Source: Hermatobates lingyangjiaoensis
Taxonomy: Eukaryota; Arthropoda; Insecta; Hemiptera; Hermatobatidae
Assembly: GCA_026182355.1 (NCBI GenBank)
Contig: JAPFBL010000360.1
Location: 1 to 64,000, forward strand
DNA: 64,000 bases
Direction of reading: 5' to 3'
Position numbers and translations under genes: made by a program
In this document: one piece after another, positions 21,395-33,430 of the stretch
Numbering within the stretch: the stretch's first letter is position 1
How the letters are laid out: every line of letters begins with the position of its first letter
The notes under the pieces: generated by a model
Told to the model about the DNA's origin: nothing
Seen by the model: only the letters and a program-made list of their open reading frames with translations
The model's database searches: none

Positions 21395-21975
21395 TCCTTG
21401 CTTCTCATGGTGCCATTTAAGATCATTTAAGCCAGTGGTCCCCAACCGGTGGGCCGCGGACGGGTGCAGGTCCGTAGACCAATTGGTACCGGACCGCGTT
21501 AGAAATACAGTTAACAAGTTCATGCACTTTAAATTCGTTTTTCTGGTGTATCTGTATTTTATTTTGAAAGGAATGTTTAAAGTAAATTTTAAATGTAAAC
21601 TTTTTAATGATATATTTATTATTATTTCGAGGCTTTTATTTTCATGTTATGTTGTTGGTACGATGCTACATGTAAGTTGCAAGTAAACAATCTACCCTCG
21701 GGCCGCGGTAAAATTGTCTAACGCTTACCTGTCCGCGGCAACAAAAAGGTTGGGGACCACTGATTTAAGCAATGTTTGCAAAGCCCTCTTCTCTGATAGT
21801 ACAAGTTGCAACGACTTAAATCTCCACCCTACTATGTACACTACATTTAGTCGAATTTATTGGTTTTAGCTTGATAATTAATGAAACAATGATGTTTCAA
21901 ATAATAAATTACTGGACCTAATAATTAGATATTTCTCGAAATTGAGAAACGATATTGTGGTAAGTGTGTTGGATT
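21395..21975. repeat. Ancient duplicated segment, copy 1 (contains the hAT MITE)
   Basis: Without the inserted MITE, 21395-21432 plus 21771-21975 aligns with 22345-22580: both have TTGCAAAGCCCTCTTCT, GATGTTTCAAATAATAAATT and TTTCTCGAAAT(T/C)GAGAAACG then ATATTGTGGTAAG. The last is a small hairpin. Function unknown. Confidence 0.65.
21433..21762. mobile_element. hAT-type MITE, 330 bp, with perfect 8-bp target duplication
   Basis: Terminal inverted repeats CAGTGGTCCCCAACC and GGTTGGGGACCACTG bound the element, and the sub-terminal GGGCCGCGGA is also inverted (GGGCCGCGG at 21700, TCCGCGG at 21732). ATTTAAGC occurs at 21425-21432 and 21763-21770. CAGTGGTCCCCAACC-like ends with 8-bp duplications define hAT transposons. 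The interior has no transposase, so it depends on an autonomous relative. The paralogous segment at 22345-22580 lacks it. Confidence 0.9.
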
Positions 21976-22344
21976 TAATTCGACGATGCATGCAATGCTG
22001 ATGCTCTGTTGCAATACAATTAAATCAAATCTGAAATAAAATGGTTTGAAATGAGAAAATCTTGTTGGCATTGGTTCTGACAACTCATCATTAGTGACGT
22101 GAAAACACACTGGTGTGCATGCTCAGCTGAAATAACCAACTTAATTCTCAATAAGTGGGTACAACATTACAGCTAACTTGTTTCAAGTGCAGTATCATAA
22201 GCGCTTCCTCGAAATCTGGAGTTCCTCACCAAAGAATCTTTCAACTGGTTTGCCTATTCGTCTATGTGGCAAAACAAATACATCGAAAATTGATGCAACT
22301 GTATGATTATTGCCTTTAAAAATAATTATGTTGATTTTCCTGGC

Positions 22345-22580
22345 TTGTCATGATACCATTTCTCTGAGATCACTTAGGTTATGTTTGCAAAGCCCTCTTC
22401 TCAGATAGTACAAGTTGCAACAACTTAAATATCCACCGTACTATGTGCACTAGATTTATTAGTAATGGGAGTTATACCTTGATAATTAATGAAACAATGA
22501 TGTTTCAAATAATAAATTACTGGAACTAATTATTACATATTTCTCGAAATCGAGAAACGATATTGTGGTAAGTCTGTTGG
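22345..22580. repeat. Ancient duplicated segment, copy 2 (empty site)
   Basis: Homologous to copy 1 but with GATCACTTAGGTTATGTTTG continuous where copy 1 carries the hAT MITE. It supports the MITE boundaries independently of the terminal repeats. Confidence 0.65.
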
Positions 22581-22626
22581 TTATCTATTACCAAAGCAGC
22601 TTCTTGAATTCACGATCAATGCCACT

Positions 22627-23095
22627 TTGGAGTGGCATAGCAAGAGGGGGGGGGGGGGGGCCAAGGGGCGGCATTTGGAAAATAGGAATTTTATACTAAA
22701 ATAAGCTTTTCAGGTCGTAATATGTTTTTATTTGTGTAATAGTTAAAAAAAACTATTTTAAACTTTTCAAAAATAGTTTTTTAAAAGGATTGAAAGTTTG
22801 TTATATTTGTTTGTGTAACCAGTGTTAAAAAAATAATATTTTTTTAACTATTATTAAATTTTTATATTAAAGAAATATCTTTGGTTTTTCTTGAAGATGA
22901 CTGTATATGTATAGGAGTAATGTAATAAGATTGAAGTCTGAAACTAATAACAGCAGTCTAAAATTAGATCCTTGATTGTAATTCCATGAAAATAAATATT
23001 GTGAGGACTTTCTAAAATTTTAGAAGTTAATGCCCAGCAGGGGGGCGGGGGGGGGGAGCGCAAATCTTACGACCACCCGGGGCGGCAAAAATAGA
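22627..23095. mobile_element. GGCGTAGC-family MITE, copy 2, with G tracts
   Basis: Starts GGAGTGGCATAGCAAGAG, then a run of G and GGGGCGGCA. The interior shares TCTTGAAGATGACTGTATAT and neighbouring text with 12320-12380. It ends near CACCCGGGGCGGCA. A second G tract lies at 23040-23058. The terminal repeats are incomplete. Confidence 0.5.
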
Positions 23096-23199
23096 AAACA
23101 CAAAATCTCAAAAACGTTGTTATAATTCTGAACAATTGTTCTCATGTATTGTGATAATAGAAACTATCATTACTTATCCTTTTTAAGGCCAATTCCTGA

Positions 23200-23790
23200 T
23201 CAGGTTAGCAAAACAACTAAAACTGTCTGAAAGTGAGAAATGAGATCCTGTAAAGTTATTGAATGACTTAGAACAATTGATACACTCTCTTGCTTCAAAT
23301 TTGTCATTCCTGGCACAAAAATTAGTGAAAATACAAACATCATAGATCAGTTATATGTCCCGTTATATTTAAGTTATATTTTTGAAACAGAACTGACCAA
23401 AGCAGAGATTAACAATGATGACAACAAGAGCATTCGGCAAAGACGCATTAATACCTTGTTAGAGCAAATAGAGCAATTGAGATTGCGTCTTCCTGATAAC
23501 TACAACATTTAAATTCAATGACAGAATTAAGTATCAACTCTTACTTGAATCCAATAAAACCTGATATAATTCCATTTGCAAAAATTCCATTAGCTCATAA
23601 CTTACTGAACTAAATTTTTAGTGGAAGCAGAAGACAGTGAACGAACAGTAGTTAATTTCTGGGGTGAAGTTCTAAATTACAGAGTTTGTTAAAATTAAAA
23701 TTCCTTTGAAGAATTTTCCAATCTCGCTTCAGCGATTCTGTGTCTTCCCCATTCTAATTGTTCAGCCAAGTAGACATCATTAAAAAAAAA
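23200..23790 (+). pseudogene. hAT-type transposase relic (C-terminal part)
   Basis: Three frame-shifted pieces line up with the C-terminal region of hAT-like transposases. They are SIRQRRINTLLEQIEQLRLR then LPDNYNI (23391-23510), SERTVVNFWGEVLNYR (about 23636-23690), and SFEEFSNLASAILCLPHSN (about 23699-23760). The last matches the F.ELA..ALAIL.LPHSNA box of the dimerisation domain. Stops and shifts separate the pieces. It lies next to a MITE of hAT-like ends, but I cannot show that it mobilised that family. Confidence 0.55.
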
Positions 23791-24333
23791 ACTTGGAAAC
23801 AAGATGAGTGTATCAACAATAAGTGTACTGACAATATGACATAGACTAAAATGTTATAGTAAATGCTGCAATGATTTTGATTGTCTTTTTGACTAATCCA
23901 GAAAATTGGGACCAATGAAATCTACGAAACTGAAAGACCGAAGAATTACATTTAGTTGAAGCATTGGATGACGAATTTTAGGAAATCTTTGGTTCAGCTC
24001 ATTGGAGGTAGGATAGGTCATATTTATATAAAAATATAGTTTAGAACATTATTTTCTTATATCGCCACTAGGCCCTTTTTTTTAAGCATCACTGCAGAAG
24101 AAGAATCACCGCAGTCGAGCACCAATGTGACGTGAAGAGAACTCAGGACACATTCGGTCGAAGTACAATTAACATTATTGGGAGTTATAGAGAATGTTTC
24201 TAGATAAACAAGTATCGAATAACACTCTTTGAAGCGCAAACAAAAATCATTTTTGAACAAATTTTATTATACAATTTATTATTGAAATATTATAAATAAT
24301 CGGATAATAACTTGGATAGTAAATGCCATTGAA
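23791..24333. other. No gene seen
   Basis: May contain further decayed transposase sequence. I recognise none. Confidence 0.4.
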
Positions 24334-24580
24334 GGGGGCCAGGTCAGCTCAGTAGTTAACTGAGAGTACTCTCCTCTGAACTGGTATGTCCGGAGTTCGA
24401 TACCCACCTGGCCCTCGATTTATTCACATGGGAGGTTAATAAATCTGAGTGTGTCATCCCTCGCAGAGAACGTTATGCTGTCGGTCCCGAGCCTGTGCGA
24501 TTTCAGCAACTCGTTAAAGATCCCTACTCTAAATAGACATAAGTTAGGCAAAATTTAGGACTCCCCATGTAGAATCACCG
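24334..24580 (+). repeat. tRNA-derived SINE, copy D (3'-truncated)
   Basis: Begins GGGGGCCAGGTCAGCTCAGT with a well kept B-box (GGAGTTCGATACC) and runs through the shared body to the CCCCATGTAGAATCA box, where the last part and tail are missing. It is in plus orientation. Confidence 0.8.
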
Positions 24581-24639
24581 ATCAAACGAAAATACTGTAA
24601 ATGACTAACGTTTTTAACCCGCTAGGGGATCGCTTTAAA

Positions 24640-25095
24640 CAATAACAAAAAATCTGGAGTGGCCTACACTCAACTTTACTATAAGTAAACATAATATCAT
24701 ACTTCTTGGGTATATAATAAATGATGTTCCATTTAGTCTTTCATTCCTGGAGGTAGTACAGATAGTTATTGATTCACTTATCAATACATATGCTTATTTT
24801 TGAATATCACACCAATAATGCATATACTGTTATATGTATGTATATATTAATTGTAACTATAATTAATTATAACTCTGTTATATGGTTGCTGTGAATGTAT
24901 ATTGAGAAAAAAACATTAGCAATTAGTAAATTTTACATACTCAAATCAAAGTTGATGCCAGCTATTCAGTATAATTTAAAACTTCTATACCTGGAAGCTT
25001 GAAATTTTTAAAAATAATAGATATGAAATACTAGATTAGAATAGTGAGAATTCTGAATACTTGTCAACAAACAGAACTCCTCTTTCTTTAGGAAA
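24640..25095 (-). repeat. Repeat R2, inverted partial copy
   Basis: Starts AAAAAATCTGGAGTGGCCTA, then CACTCAACTTTACTATAAGT, the reverse of the R2 right end, and keeps homology through GGAGGTAGTACAGATAG and TTGAGAAAAAAACATTAGCA. No coding content. Confidence 0.6.
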
Positions 25096-25671
25096 GAGAC
25101 TATTCCGACCTTTCGCAAGTAGTGCATTTTCAAATAGAACCCTTTAAGATGTACTTTGTGCTAAACTGGTCGGACGTCTACATTTTACAAGCTATGACGA
25201 AGTTGTATAATAATGTGATGTTTACTAACCTCTATGGTACTAAGTTTATGCATGTAGTTAAAAATAATTATGTACATTTTTTTTTAATCAACACTAGATC
25301 TGTTAAGTTAACTGTTTAGTTAATTAAGCTTTAGAAAGTTTCAAATATGAATATATAAATAATTCATGACAATTTATATGTAAATAAATTGTAATTTAAT
25401 TTGTGTCCTGATTTTTTACTCGGCAAAGCTGGGAGGTTTTTCTCGAATGTAACTCTCTTTTTATATTACGACTTTGCTATACCGAACATTACGGCTGTGT
25501 ACTACACTTTGCCGACATGTCGTCGGTTGTCATGGTCGGAGAGCATGATCTGCTGGGCTGATTTTCCCTACGGCAGGCAATAAGAAAGGCTTACCGACAT
25601 AAGGGTATCTGTTGGAGCAGGTCATCCTGAGACTAGTGTCAGCGGAAAGGGAGTCTGTCCACCAGTCAGTG
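25096..25671. other. No gene seen; GC-richer patch at 25490-25670
   Basis: A frame at 25401-25583 has no recognised homologue. The patch around 25500-25670 is less AT-rich than its surroundings and may be a transposon remnant that I cannot place. Confidence 0.4.
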
Positions 25672-26085
25672 GCGTAGCAAGGGGGGGGGGGGGTGCGTCG
25701 CACATGCGTGGGGCGACATTTTAAGGGGGTAAAAATAGAAAAAAAAAAAAAAAGAAAAATACTAAAAAACTAACCGAAAATCTGAAATATTATGCCAAAA
25801 TAAATGTTTAAGGTTGTAATATGTTTTTCAACTCTAATATTTGCAAATTAAAACTAAAATTATTTTAAATTTTTCAACACTAGTTTTTTAAAGGGGTTCA
25901 AAGTTTATTATATCTGCTTGCATGGGCAGTTATGTCAACATTTATTTTATAATTTGAATTAATATGATTTTGTTTTCAAAAAATCTTTGGTTTCTTTTGT
26001 TTGTGTATCCAGTTTGCATAGCCAGTGTATTTAGTTTCATGGTGGGGGGAGGGATAGTTCCAGAGCTACATGAATGGGGGTGACT
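25672..26085. mobile_element. GGCGTAGC-family MITE, copy 3
   Basis: Opens CAGTGGCGTAGCAAGG followed by a G tract of about a dozen, then GGGGCGACATTTTAAGGGGG. The interior TCTGAAATATTATGCCAAAA and TTTCAACTCTAATATTTGCA match copy 1 at 12075-12190. The right end is weakly defined near 26040-26085. Confidence 0.5.
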
Positions 26086-26919
26086 TTCATATTGTCTTAT
26101 TTTCCTTACCTATTACCTTGAGGGACTTCAAGTATCAAGAGTCTTTCAACCTCCATGATACTGCCTGCCATAATGTTTTCATTGATGTATCCCGTGAAAG
26201 CCTCGATTCACAAGGTCAAATTTAAACACATCGCGGGTACTATCAGCTTCCACACCCATGATATAGTCCCGCGATCTGGCTAAAGGGACCCACACAAAAT
26301 TCATGTTTCTTTTATTGATGATATACGATAAATAAAAATAGCTTCTTACCATATAGTTACATGACAGAACGGCAATGAAAAAAAAACAAAATTTGCCTGA
26401 ATTTTATTTCAATAAGGCATAGAAAACCTTTTAAAACATAGACCGCCTTATCTTGGATGTTCGTAGTGGAGTCATTCAACATGTTTCGGAAGTTGTAAAT
26501 TTTCAAGTAAAATTTACAGAAACTTTTAAGTATACTTCATGATGGATGGAATCCAAAAGTGATTGAACGATCCTCCACCAGGATTCGATGTAAGATTGTT
26601 TATACATTTCTCAATTTAAATTATACTAGCTTCTATAGAACAAACATTATGCATACATTTATCAAAACAGTTTCAAAATGAAGTTACTTTCAATATAGTT
26701 CAGAGCGTTTACTTATTCGTGCATAAGAAAACAGTTGAACATATAAGATTATGTACCAGAAAATGAATAGTATCTTGAATCCTCATAAAATGGGATGAAG
26801 AAAATATTTATATTTGGAACATCTATCGGAGGCATTGTAACGTGTGGGGTCTCCAACTGTCAATTGAGGTTACCTACTTTATTTTGTAGTGGTACTGATT
26901 CCTCCATGGAGTATTGTGT
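26086..26919. other. No gene seen
   Basis: No recognised protein, repeat or RNA signal. Confidence 0.45.
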
Positions 26920-26924
26920 CTACC

Positions 26925-27358
26925 GTAGTGATTTTACATAAGGAATCCTACATTTTCCGAACTCAAATATGTTTATTTATACTTAAGGTATAATATAACC
27001 TTGCAAATAAGCTTACTTGTGGTATGTTTAATGAATCTAAATGATGGTATTTCAGTAATTTCTAGCTGAAGATGTAAAAGCACGTATGTACTTCAAACGG
27101 GATGCTGTTTATTTTAGTTTGTTGGAAAACTAATGGTTGGAAACTTATTGGTTGAAAATTTAACATGGAATCCCTCAAATAAAAACAAATTATTAAACGA
27201 GTAACTCTGACATCAGCAGGCTTGAGACCGTCAGCTAAACGTTCTTTCTAATTTTTTTTTACCTCTCGTATGAATAAATCTTCGTTTACAGTGAGTATCG
27301 AACCTAGGAACTACGAGTACAGAGGCGAGCACGCAAGCCAATGGACTACCCTGGCACC
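26925..27358 (-). repeat. tRNA-derived SINE, copy E, old and split by an insertion
   Basis: 26930-26985 (GATTTTACATAAGGAATCCT, then ACATTTTCCGAACTCAAATA) matches the distal SINE body, and 27195-27358 (ACGAGTAACTCTGACATC, then the tRNA-like head ending in a CCCTGGCACC box) matches the proximal part. The intervening roughly 190 bp is a different repeat. This is a diverged, old copy. Confidence 0.6.
27005..27185. repeat. 190-bp repeat inserted in SINE E, copy 1
   Basis: CTTACTTGTGGTATGTTTAA..CCTCAAA recurs at 27703-27880. Common parts include GATGTAAAAGCACGT / CTTGTAAAGGCACGT, TATTTTAGTTTGTT(G/A)G and AAAATTTAACATGGA. Non-coding; it may be a terminal piece of a retroelement. Confidence 0.6.
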
Positions 27359-27589
27359 TTTTTATTAGAGGGATAGGAATCCAGTATATAGCATCAAAGG
27401 CAACAGTATACTGTACGGTCTAACAGACGCATACTGTTAGCATCACAAATGATTTGGGTCAGTTATTCTTGACGATAAGACAGTTTATGAAACTGATATG
27501 CCGACTCAAGCCAGTATAAGAGATAGGACAGCTTATCAATTCCTTCATGTAAAGAATTATACTTTGGTTCCTCAACACACTAATATAAT

Positions 27590-27880
27590 TAGCAATATAT
27601 TTTATCTATCCATAGCCATCGTCAGCCTATAAATTAACATCACCTGCATAGTTTAAATTTACAGAATATACATGACATTTATAAAAAATACTATAATAAA
27701 TAACCTTACTTGTGGTATGTTTAATGAATTTAAATTATTATATTTCAGTAATTTAAGATTGATTTAATTTGTAGCTGAGCTTGTAAAGGCACGTGTCTGC
27801 TTGAAAGGCATTTCTATTTATTTTAGTTTGTTAGGAAACTAAGGTCTTATGGAAGAAAATTTAACATGGACTTCCTCAAA
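27590..27880. repeat. 190-bp repeat, copy 2, after a PLE-type box
   Basis: 27703-27880 is the second copy of the repeat inserted in SINE E. Upstream, ATAGCCATCGTCAG at 27612 is the inverted CTGACGATGGCTAT box seen in PLE-type ends. The link between the two is only proximity. Confidence 0.5.
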
Positions 27881-29092
27881 AAAAAAATAAAAAAAAATAT
27901 TAATTGCTAGTTATAGTTGTAGAGCAGCATCCAGAAAACTATTTGACTTACAGACCGGATAGGAAAGTCTTTTCAGGTTTGAAGAAATGAATAAAATAAC
28001 CAGTTCTTGAATTAAACCAGTTTAACTAGTTTTTGAAAATTAAGTCGAAATATCATATATTTATTGTTTTATTTAAAGTTTTTTCCATCCTTAGCAGGGA
28101 CAATTGAGAATTTGGAAACAGTTTATTTAAAATTATGGCTACATAGCAGGGTCCTTGAGAGGGAAAAATGTTCCGGTACAAATGTTTTTCTGGGCCCTTT
28201 TTTGCAATACTGGTAATAAGTAGATAATTCAGGTGAACTATATTATATGTTCTCAGTAATAAAGAATCTTACAAAAAGGTTTGTAGATTTATAAAAAAAA
28301 AAAAAACAAAAGCTGCCGCCGTAATCTGACTGTTGGGAAAGATGAGACTTGAATTCATCAAACGGAGCCGTCAATATACTGGTAGGTTACTTGATAGGGC
28401 AGCACGTTAAACTAGTCGGCCTGATTTGATTTTTAGTGGTTATATGGCCGAAAGACTTAGGAACACAAATAAAGTCAAAACAGGTAAGTTACTTCATAAA
28501 ATGTCTATTTTCCACTCCCGTAATTTGCAAACTATTTCTTTGTAAAAAAAAAAGGGCAAAAAAGAGCCAAGTTACAAGAAAATGCAAACCAGGTTGTTTT
28601 TAACGCCAACAACTTGAAAAGAAGTAAAATTTGACTTAATTGGATACAAAAATGGCAACCTGGCAGCCTTATAGAACAATGGTTGTGATGGTGCACTCTA
28701 ATTCCCTTTCTTCTTCAATTCAACAATAAAAAAAAAGGCATGCATTATTGCCTATTTCAATTTTTAACTTTGATATCATGGGATCCTTTGGCTTATGGCC
28801 CTGGCGGGAGGCACTGGCTGCACCCCTCTCCTGTGGGACTTGCTACACGGTCCATACATTGTAACTGTTATGCAGATACTTATTTAGATAATAAGTTATT
28901 GGAAACTTATATTCATTTTTCGCCATGAAGATTTTTTACATTGGCTAATACTCTAGCCAGTCCATAAACATCTAGGCATCATAATGGAACAATAAAAAAT
29001 TCTGGCTTTCAACTGCACCAAAATGGAACTATACAAAATCTTGACACTTTAACGTGGCCATAAACAATCTTGATAGCATAGCCACATTATAC
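27881..29092. other. No gene seen
   Basis: The frame at 28740-28928 has a moderately protein-like middle but no recognisable domain or splice context. I treat it as chance. Confidence 0.4.
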
Positions 29093-30345
29093 AAAATCTG
29101 GAGTGGCCTACACTCAACTTTACTGTAAATAAATTTAATATAAAACTTCTTGGGTATATAATATATAATGTCTCATTTAAACATAATATAAATGTCTAAA
29201 TGGGAGATGATTACGAGTCTCATACCTGAGGTAGTACAGATAGTGATCGATCCACTTATCAATAGATAAGCCTTTTTTCTATGTCGCACAATTAATGGAT
29301 ATACAATCATTGGTATTACAACAGCAGTAATTTCATTATGAAAAGCTAAAGTGATAATTTCCTTATACGAAATAATGGCCTACGAGAGAGCTGGACTTTG
29401 TTCCAATAGCCAAGGAATCTCTTACATAGTTTATCTGACCTCCGTCTACATTTAATACTTAAGACAAATTTCCCATTTAGAACTTAAAAATATTTAAAGT
29501 ATTTTAAAAACATTACAAAGTTTTTGTCTGTAATGTCAAAAACATGGAAGAAAAAAATGTCGTTTTCAGATAATTTTTAATTTAAGATGTAGGATTTAAT
29601 TTATTATTTTTAAAAGAATTTTTTTAATTCTAAATAATGTTCTAAATTGTTGGTCTTTTATCAAATTATTATACTGGAAATTTTATGGCATGCAAGAGTT
29701 TTTTGAAACTCACTTTTCTTTCCCTTAGTCAAAAATCATAAAAAAAACCAATTTCCTTTGAGCGAATGGTATTTTTTCCCATGTGCTGTATTCTGTTATA
29801 AGTTTGCTATAAATGTATATTGAGAAAATATATATTGGTAATTAGCCACTTTAATAAATGTAATTATTATACATCCTAAATTATAAATTATCTTAAAACG
29901 ACATTTTCTTTTCGATGTTTATGATGTTTTTCAGAGAAAATAAGAGTATTTTCTTGTTTTAAAATTGGAAATTTGACTTAAATATTCAATCTAGAAGGAG
30001 GTCAAGTAAACGATGTAAGAAATCTACTGGCTATTTGAACAAAAGCCATGTTCTCTTGTAGGAGATTATTTCGTAAAAAGAAATTTTTACTTTGGTTTTT
30101 CAAAATTGTTACTATTGCTGTAGTTATACTAATGGGATTATTTGCATCAGTGGTGTGATATACAAAATTAGTTTATATATTGATAAGTCGATCAATCACT
30201 TATCTGTACTACCTCGGGAATGAAGGACTAATAAACATCTAAAATTAGATGTTTACATTATGCTTAAATGAAACATTATATATACCCATGAAGATTGATA
30301 TTATGTTTACTTATAGAAAAGTTGAGTGTAGGCCACTCCAGAGTT
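29093..30345. repeat. Two R2 copies tail to tail (29093-29830 minus, 29830-30345 plus)
   Basis: Left copy begins AAAATCTGGAGTGGCCTACA and right copy ends AGTGTAGGCCACTCCAGAGT, so the two identical ends point outward. Interior text such as TACTACCTC(G)GGAATGAA, CATTTAGA and AATCTCTTACATAG is mirrored across about 29830. Large inverted repeat of old, diverged arms. Confidence 0.6.
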
Positions 30346-30349
30346 TTTA

Positions 30350-30985
30350 ATTAGCTGTTTAGCGTCAAAAAAACATTTTCTGAAAACAGAAATCGTACTT
30401 TAAAGCCCCTTTGGTGAATGAAATTTTGAAAAAAATTATCTCAACTCATTCTACATATAATGTTCTATTTTTAAGCATAGTTTCATTTTGATCCGTCAAA
30501 CCGTTTGGCTTATATCACTCTCATAAGCTTTGAGATTGAATTATAAATCAAAATGTTTACATTTTATTGATAAGAAGATATTTCCCATTGTTTTAAAATT
30601 CTGAATATATTTTTCGTTTATTCTATTTGTTACCTCAAAGATAGTACCAAAATTTCAAAATTCTACAGTTAGCAGTTTAGGAGAAAAAAATGTTTTCTAA
30701 AAAACGGTTTTTGGCAAAAAAAGCGACTTTCCCGTCATGGATAATTCTTCCCAAACAATAGGGATCATCTACACCATGGAGCCCATTTTTGTGTAAAATA
30801 TCAACTTGATCCATCAAAGATTCTGGACCGTCGCGAGGAATAAGCAATGTTAACATACTCACCCACCCACACACAGTCATCATCGAAAAAACTTCATAAA
30901 ACGACTTTTGGGACCTCAAAACATATAATTACGTCAAAACCTCGAGATCGAATTTTTTAACGATCACTATACTTTACTTATAGTA
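30350..30985 (-). repeat. Repeat R1, inverted copy
   Basis: Reverse of R1 from TTTAGCGTCAAAAAAACATT to CGATCACTATACTTTACTTA then TAGTAAAG. Contains the inverted GATCCATCAAAGATTCTGGA box. It directly follows an R2 end and directly precedes another. Confidence 0.65.
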
Positions 30986-30987
30986 AA

Positions 30988-31435
30988 GTAAAAATCTGGA
31001 ATGACCCACACTCAACATTACTATAAGTAAATATAATATCAACTTTTCGGGTATATAATGTCTTATTTAGAAATATGTCTATATGGGAGATGTTTATTAG
31101 TCTTTCATTCTTGGAGGTAGTACAGATAGCGATTGTACCAGTTATCAATATACACACTAATTTCTGTACATTACTCAATTGATGAATATAATATCGTCGG
31201 TATTACCACAGCAATAATAACACTTTTGTAAGGCCGAATTGAAGGTTTCGTGTAACGAAATAATCTCTTACAGGAGAACATGGCTTCTGTTCCTATAGCC
31301 AGAGGATCACTTCTTGGCATTTGTAACATTATATGCTACATTTGATGTCGTTTATCTGACATATATCTCCATTCAAGATTTAATATAAAGTTGTCCCTTT
31401 AAGACTTAAAATATTCCTATTTGGTCTTAAAAATA
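30988..31435 (-). repeat. Repeat R2, inverted copy next to R1
   Basis: AAAAATCTGGAATGACCCAC, then CTCAACATTACTATAAGTAA, abuts the R1 hairpin end at 30985. R2 homology continues to the AAAATATTCCTATTT box at about 31405. Confidence 0.6.
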
Positions 31436-31841
31436 TGTAAGAAAAATGTTAGTGTCATCGAATCATCGAAGAATCAACTGTATATTAGTATTCGTTTTGT
31501 AATACACATAGAACGAAAGAGTCCATTCGTCATACTTCCATATTAGCAAAAGAAAATATGATACATAAACACAAGAAAAACTACATCAAATTTTAAGTTT
31601 TGTTCAAGGGTGGAACACACAAATCAATTAGATCTATTGATTAACACATTTTGTTAAAAATCTATCATAGCATGGAATACATCAGAATTATATGTCATTA
31701 AATAAACCATTAATTCGTTTCAAAATTATTCAGAAAACCTCTAAACATCAATTTCACTTCACTCTGACCACTTAAAAGTAAATGCAAACAAGTCTGAAAA
31801 GTATAGCAGGTGATCCATTATTCTAGGAAGAATATTCAGTT
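31436..31841. other. No gene seen
   Basis: AT-rich linker between an R2 and an R1 copy. Confidence 0.5.
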
Positions 31842-32835
31842 TTTATTTTTACTTTACTATAAGCATAGTGACCGTGAAAAAATTCGATCTGGAGATTTTG
31901 ACATATTTACATATTTAAAGGTCCCTAAAGTCCTTATGACGCTTTAGAGATGATGTCTACGAGTGGGTGGGTGTGTATCCAAAAGCTTGTATACACGTCC
32001 TCCAGTCCTTGATGGATCAAATTAATATTCAACACAAAACTGGGCCTCATAGAGTAAATGTGCTTGTATAGTTTGGGAGCAATTATGCATAATGATAAAG
32101 CCGCTTTTTGGGCAACAATGAGTTTTTAGACATTTTTTTCTCCTAAACTATGAAATGTTGGCATTGTCTTTGAGATTACAAAACAATTACTCAAAAGATC
32201 TTAAGACTTTTAAAACAACGGGATACATTTTTTTCAATAAAATGTAAAAAATTTAATCTGAAAGATTTTGAGAACGACAAAAGATATATTGTTTGACGGA
32301 TCAAAATGAAATTAGACCTAAAAATAGAACATCATGTGAGGATGTGGATGTGGGAGTAAATCTTTTCAAAATTACATGAACCAAAAGAGCGTTAGGCTCA
32401 ATTTTATGTTTTCAGAAAAGTTTTTTTTTTTTTTTTTGTTCAATAGAGAACAATGCAATTTTGCCCAGAATTAAACAGAAAATCAGCAATTTATAAAATA
32501 AAAAATCCATGAAATTTTAATTATTGCAAAGAACAATAAAGCTGTAAAACTGAATATTCATCTTGGACTAATGGATCACATGCTATACTTTGCTTATATT
32601 GACTTAGAAATTATTTTAGTGATTCGACTGAAATAAATTGTTTAAAACTTTGAAATGATCTAATGACTTAATATGCGATGTAAGAAGAATAAAATTCTTA
32701 CATGTAAAAAATCAACGCCAAGCAAACACATGATTTCTGATGCTTTCCATGGTATGATGGATTAGTCTCACAAAATGCTCTTCTCAATCTATATGTTTCA
32801 GTCTTCAACAAAACTTATTATCAGATTGAAAATAA
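31842..32835 (+). repeat. Repeat R1, copy 4 (diverged)
   Basis: Opens TTTTTACTTTACTATAAGCA then TAGTGACCGTGAAAAAATTC. Homology to 4598-5735 holds to TCAACAAAACTTATTATCAG. Several small deletions. No protein. Confidence 0.6.
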
Positions 32836-33315
32836 ATATTTGGTGTTGTGGTAGGCTGAAGTAGAAGTTGTGAAGCAGAGAATTTGCTATCTGATAAACA
32901 ATACAAAATTCTTGATTTTTATTGAAATAAACACTTGGTTTTATAAGTATAAAATAAAAGGAAATTATTACATTTATTAGTAAATAAATGACGTTTGGTG
33001 TCACGTGGGTGGCTGTTATTCCTTTTGTAATCTTTCAATTTTTTTTAACTATACACTTAAAAATGATATTTTTGAGAAGTTTTAGCCTGTTTCCTTTTCT
33101 GTTTATAATTTTAGTACCTTTATTAAACATTATTCTTGAGAACATTGAATATTGAGTGTTTCCTTAAGTGTGTTTGATCATTCTGGTATTAAGAGTATAG
33201 GCGATAATATCTGCTTTGAAGAAGTTTTAGTTATTGCAATGTACAACTGTTTAGAGGCTTTATAGTCTGCGTGATTGTATTTTTGTACTAAATGAAGAAC
33301 TCTTGGTCTTTTTTT
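32836..33315. other. No gene seen
   Basis: AT-rich; frames are short and of biased composition. Confidence 0.5.
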
Positions 33316-33317
33316 TG

Positions 33318-33430
33318 TACATCTTACAGGCTCGAGGCCGACGTCTTATCGTCTTCCCGAGGATCTACCGACCTGCTCAGGTTTTGTCACTTTCCTCCAT
33401 GAAAAAACTCGAGACCATACAGAATATCGA
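33318..33430 (-). repeat. tRNA-derived SINE, copy F (fragment)
   Basis: CATCTTACAGGCTCGAGGCC, then GACGTCTTATCGTCTTCCCG, matches the SINE body region CATCGTACAGGCTCGG..GACG..AACGTCCTC. The head and tail are lost. Confidence 0.55.

Noticed and set aside
25401..25583. Possible coding exon in a GC-richer patch
   Set aside because: No family resemblance and no clear splice sites; adjacent to a MITE.
28740..28928. Possible small protein-coding gene
   Set aside because: No recognisable motif, no splice or polyadenylation context, and no second supporting signal.
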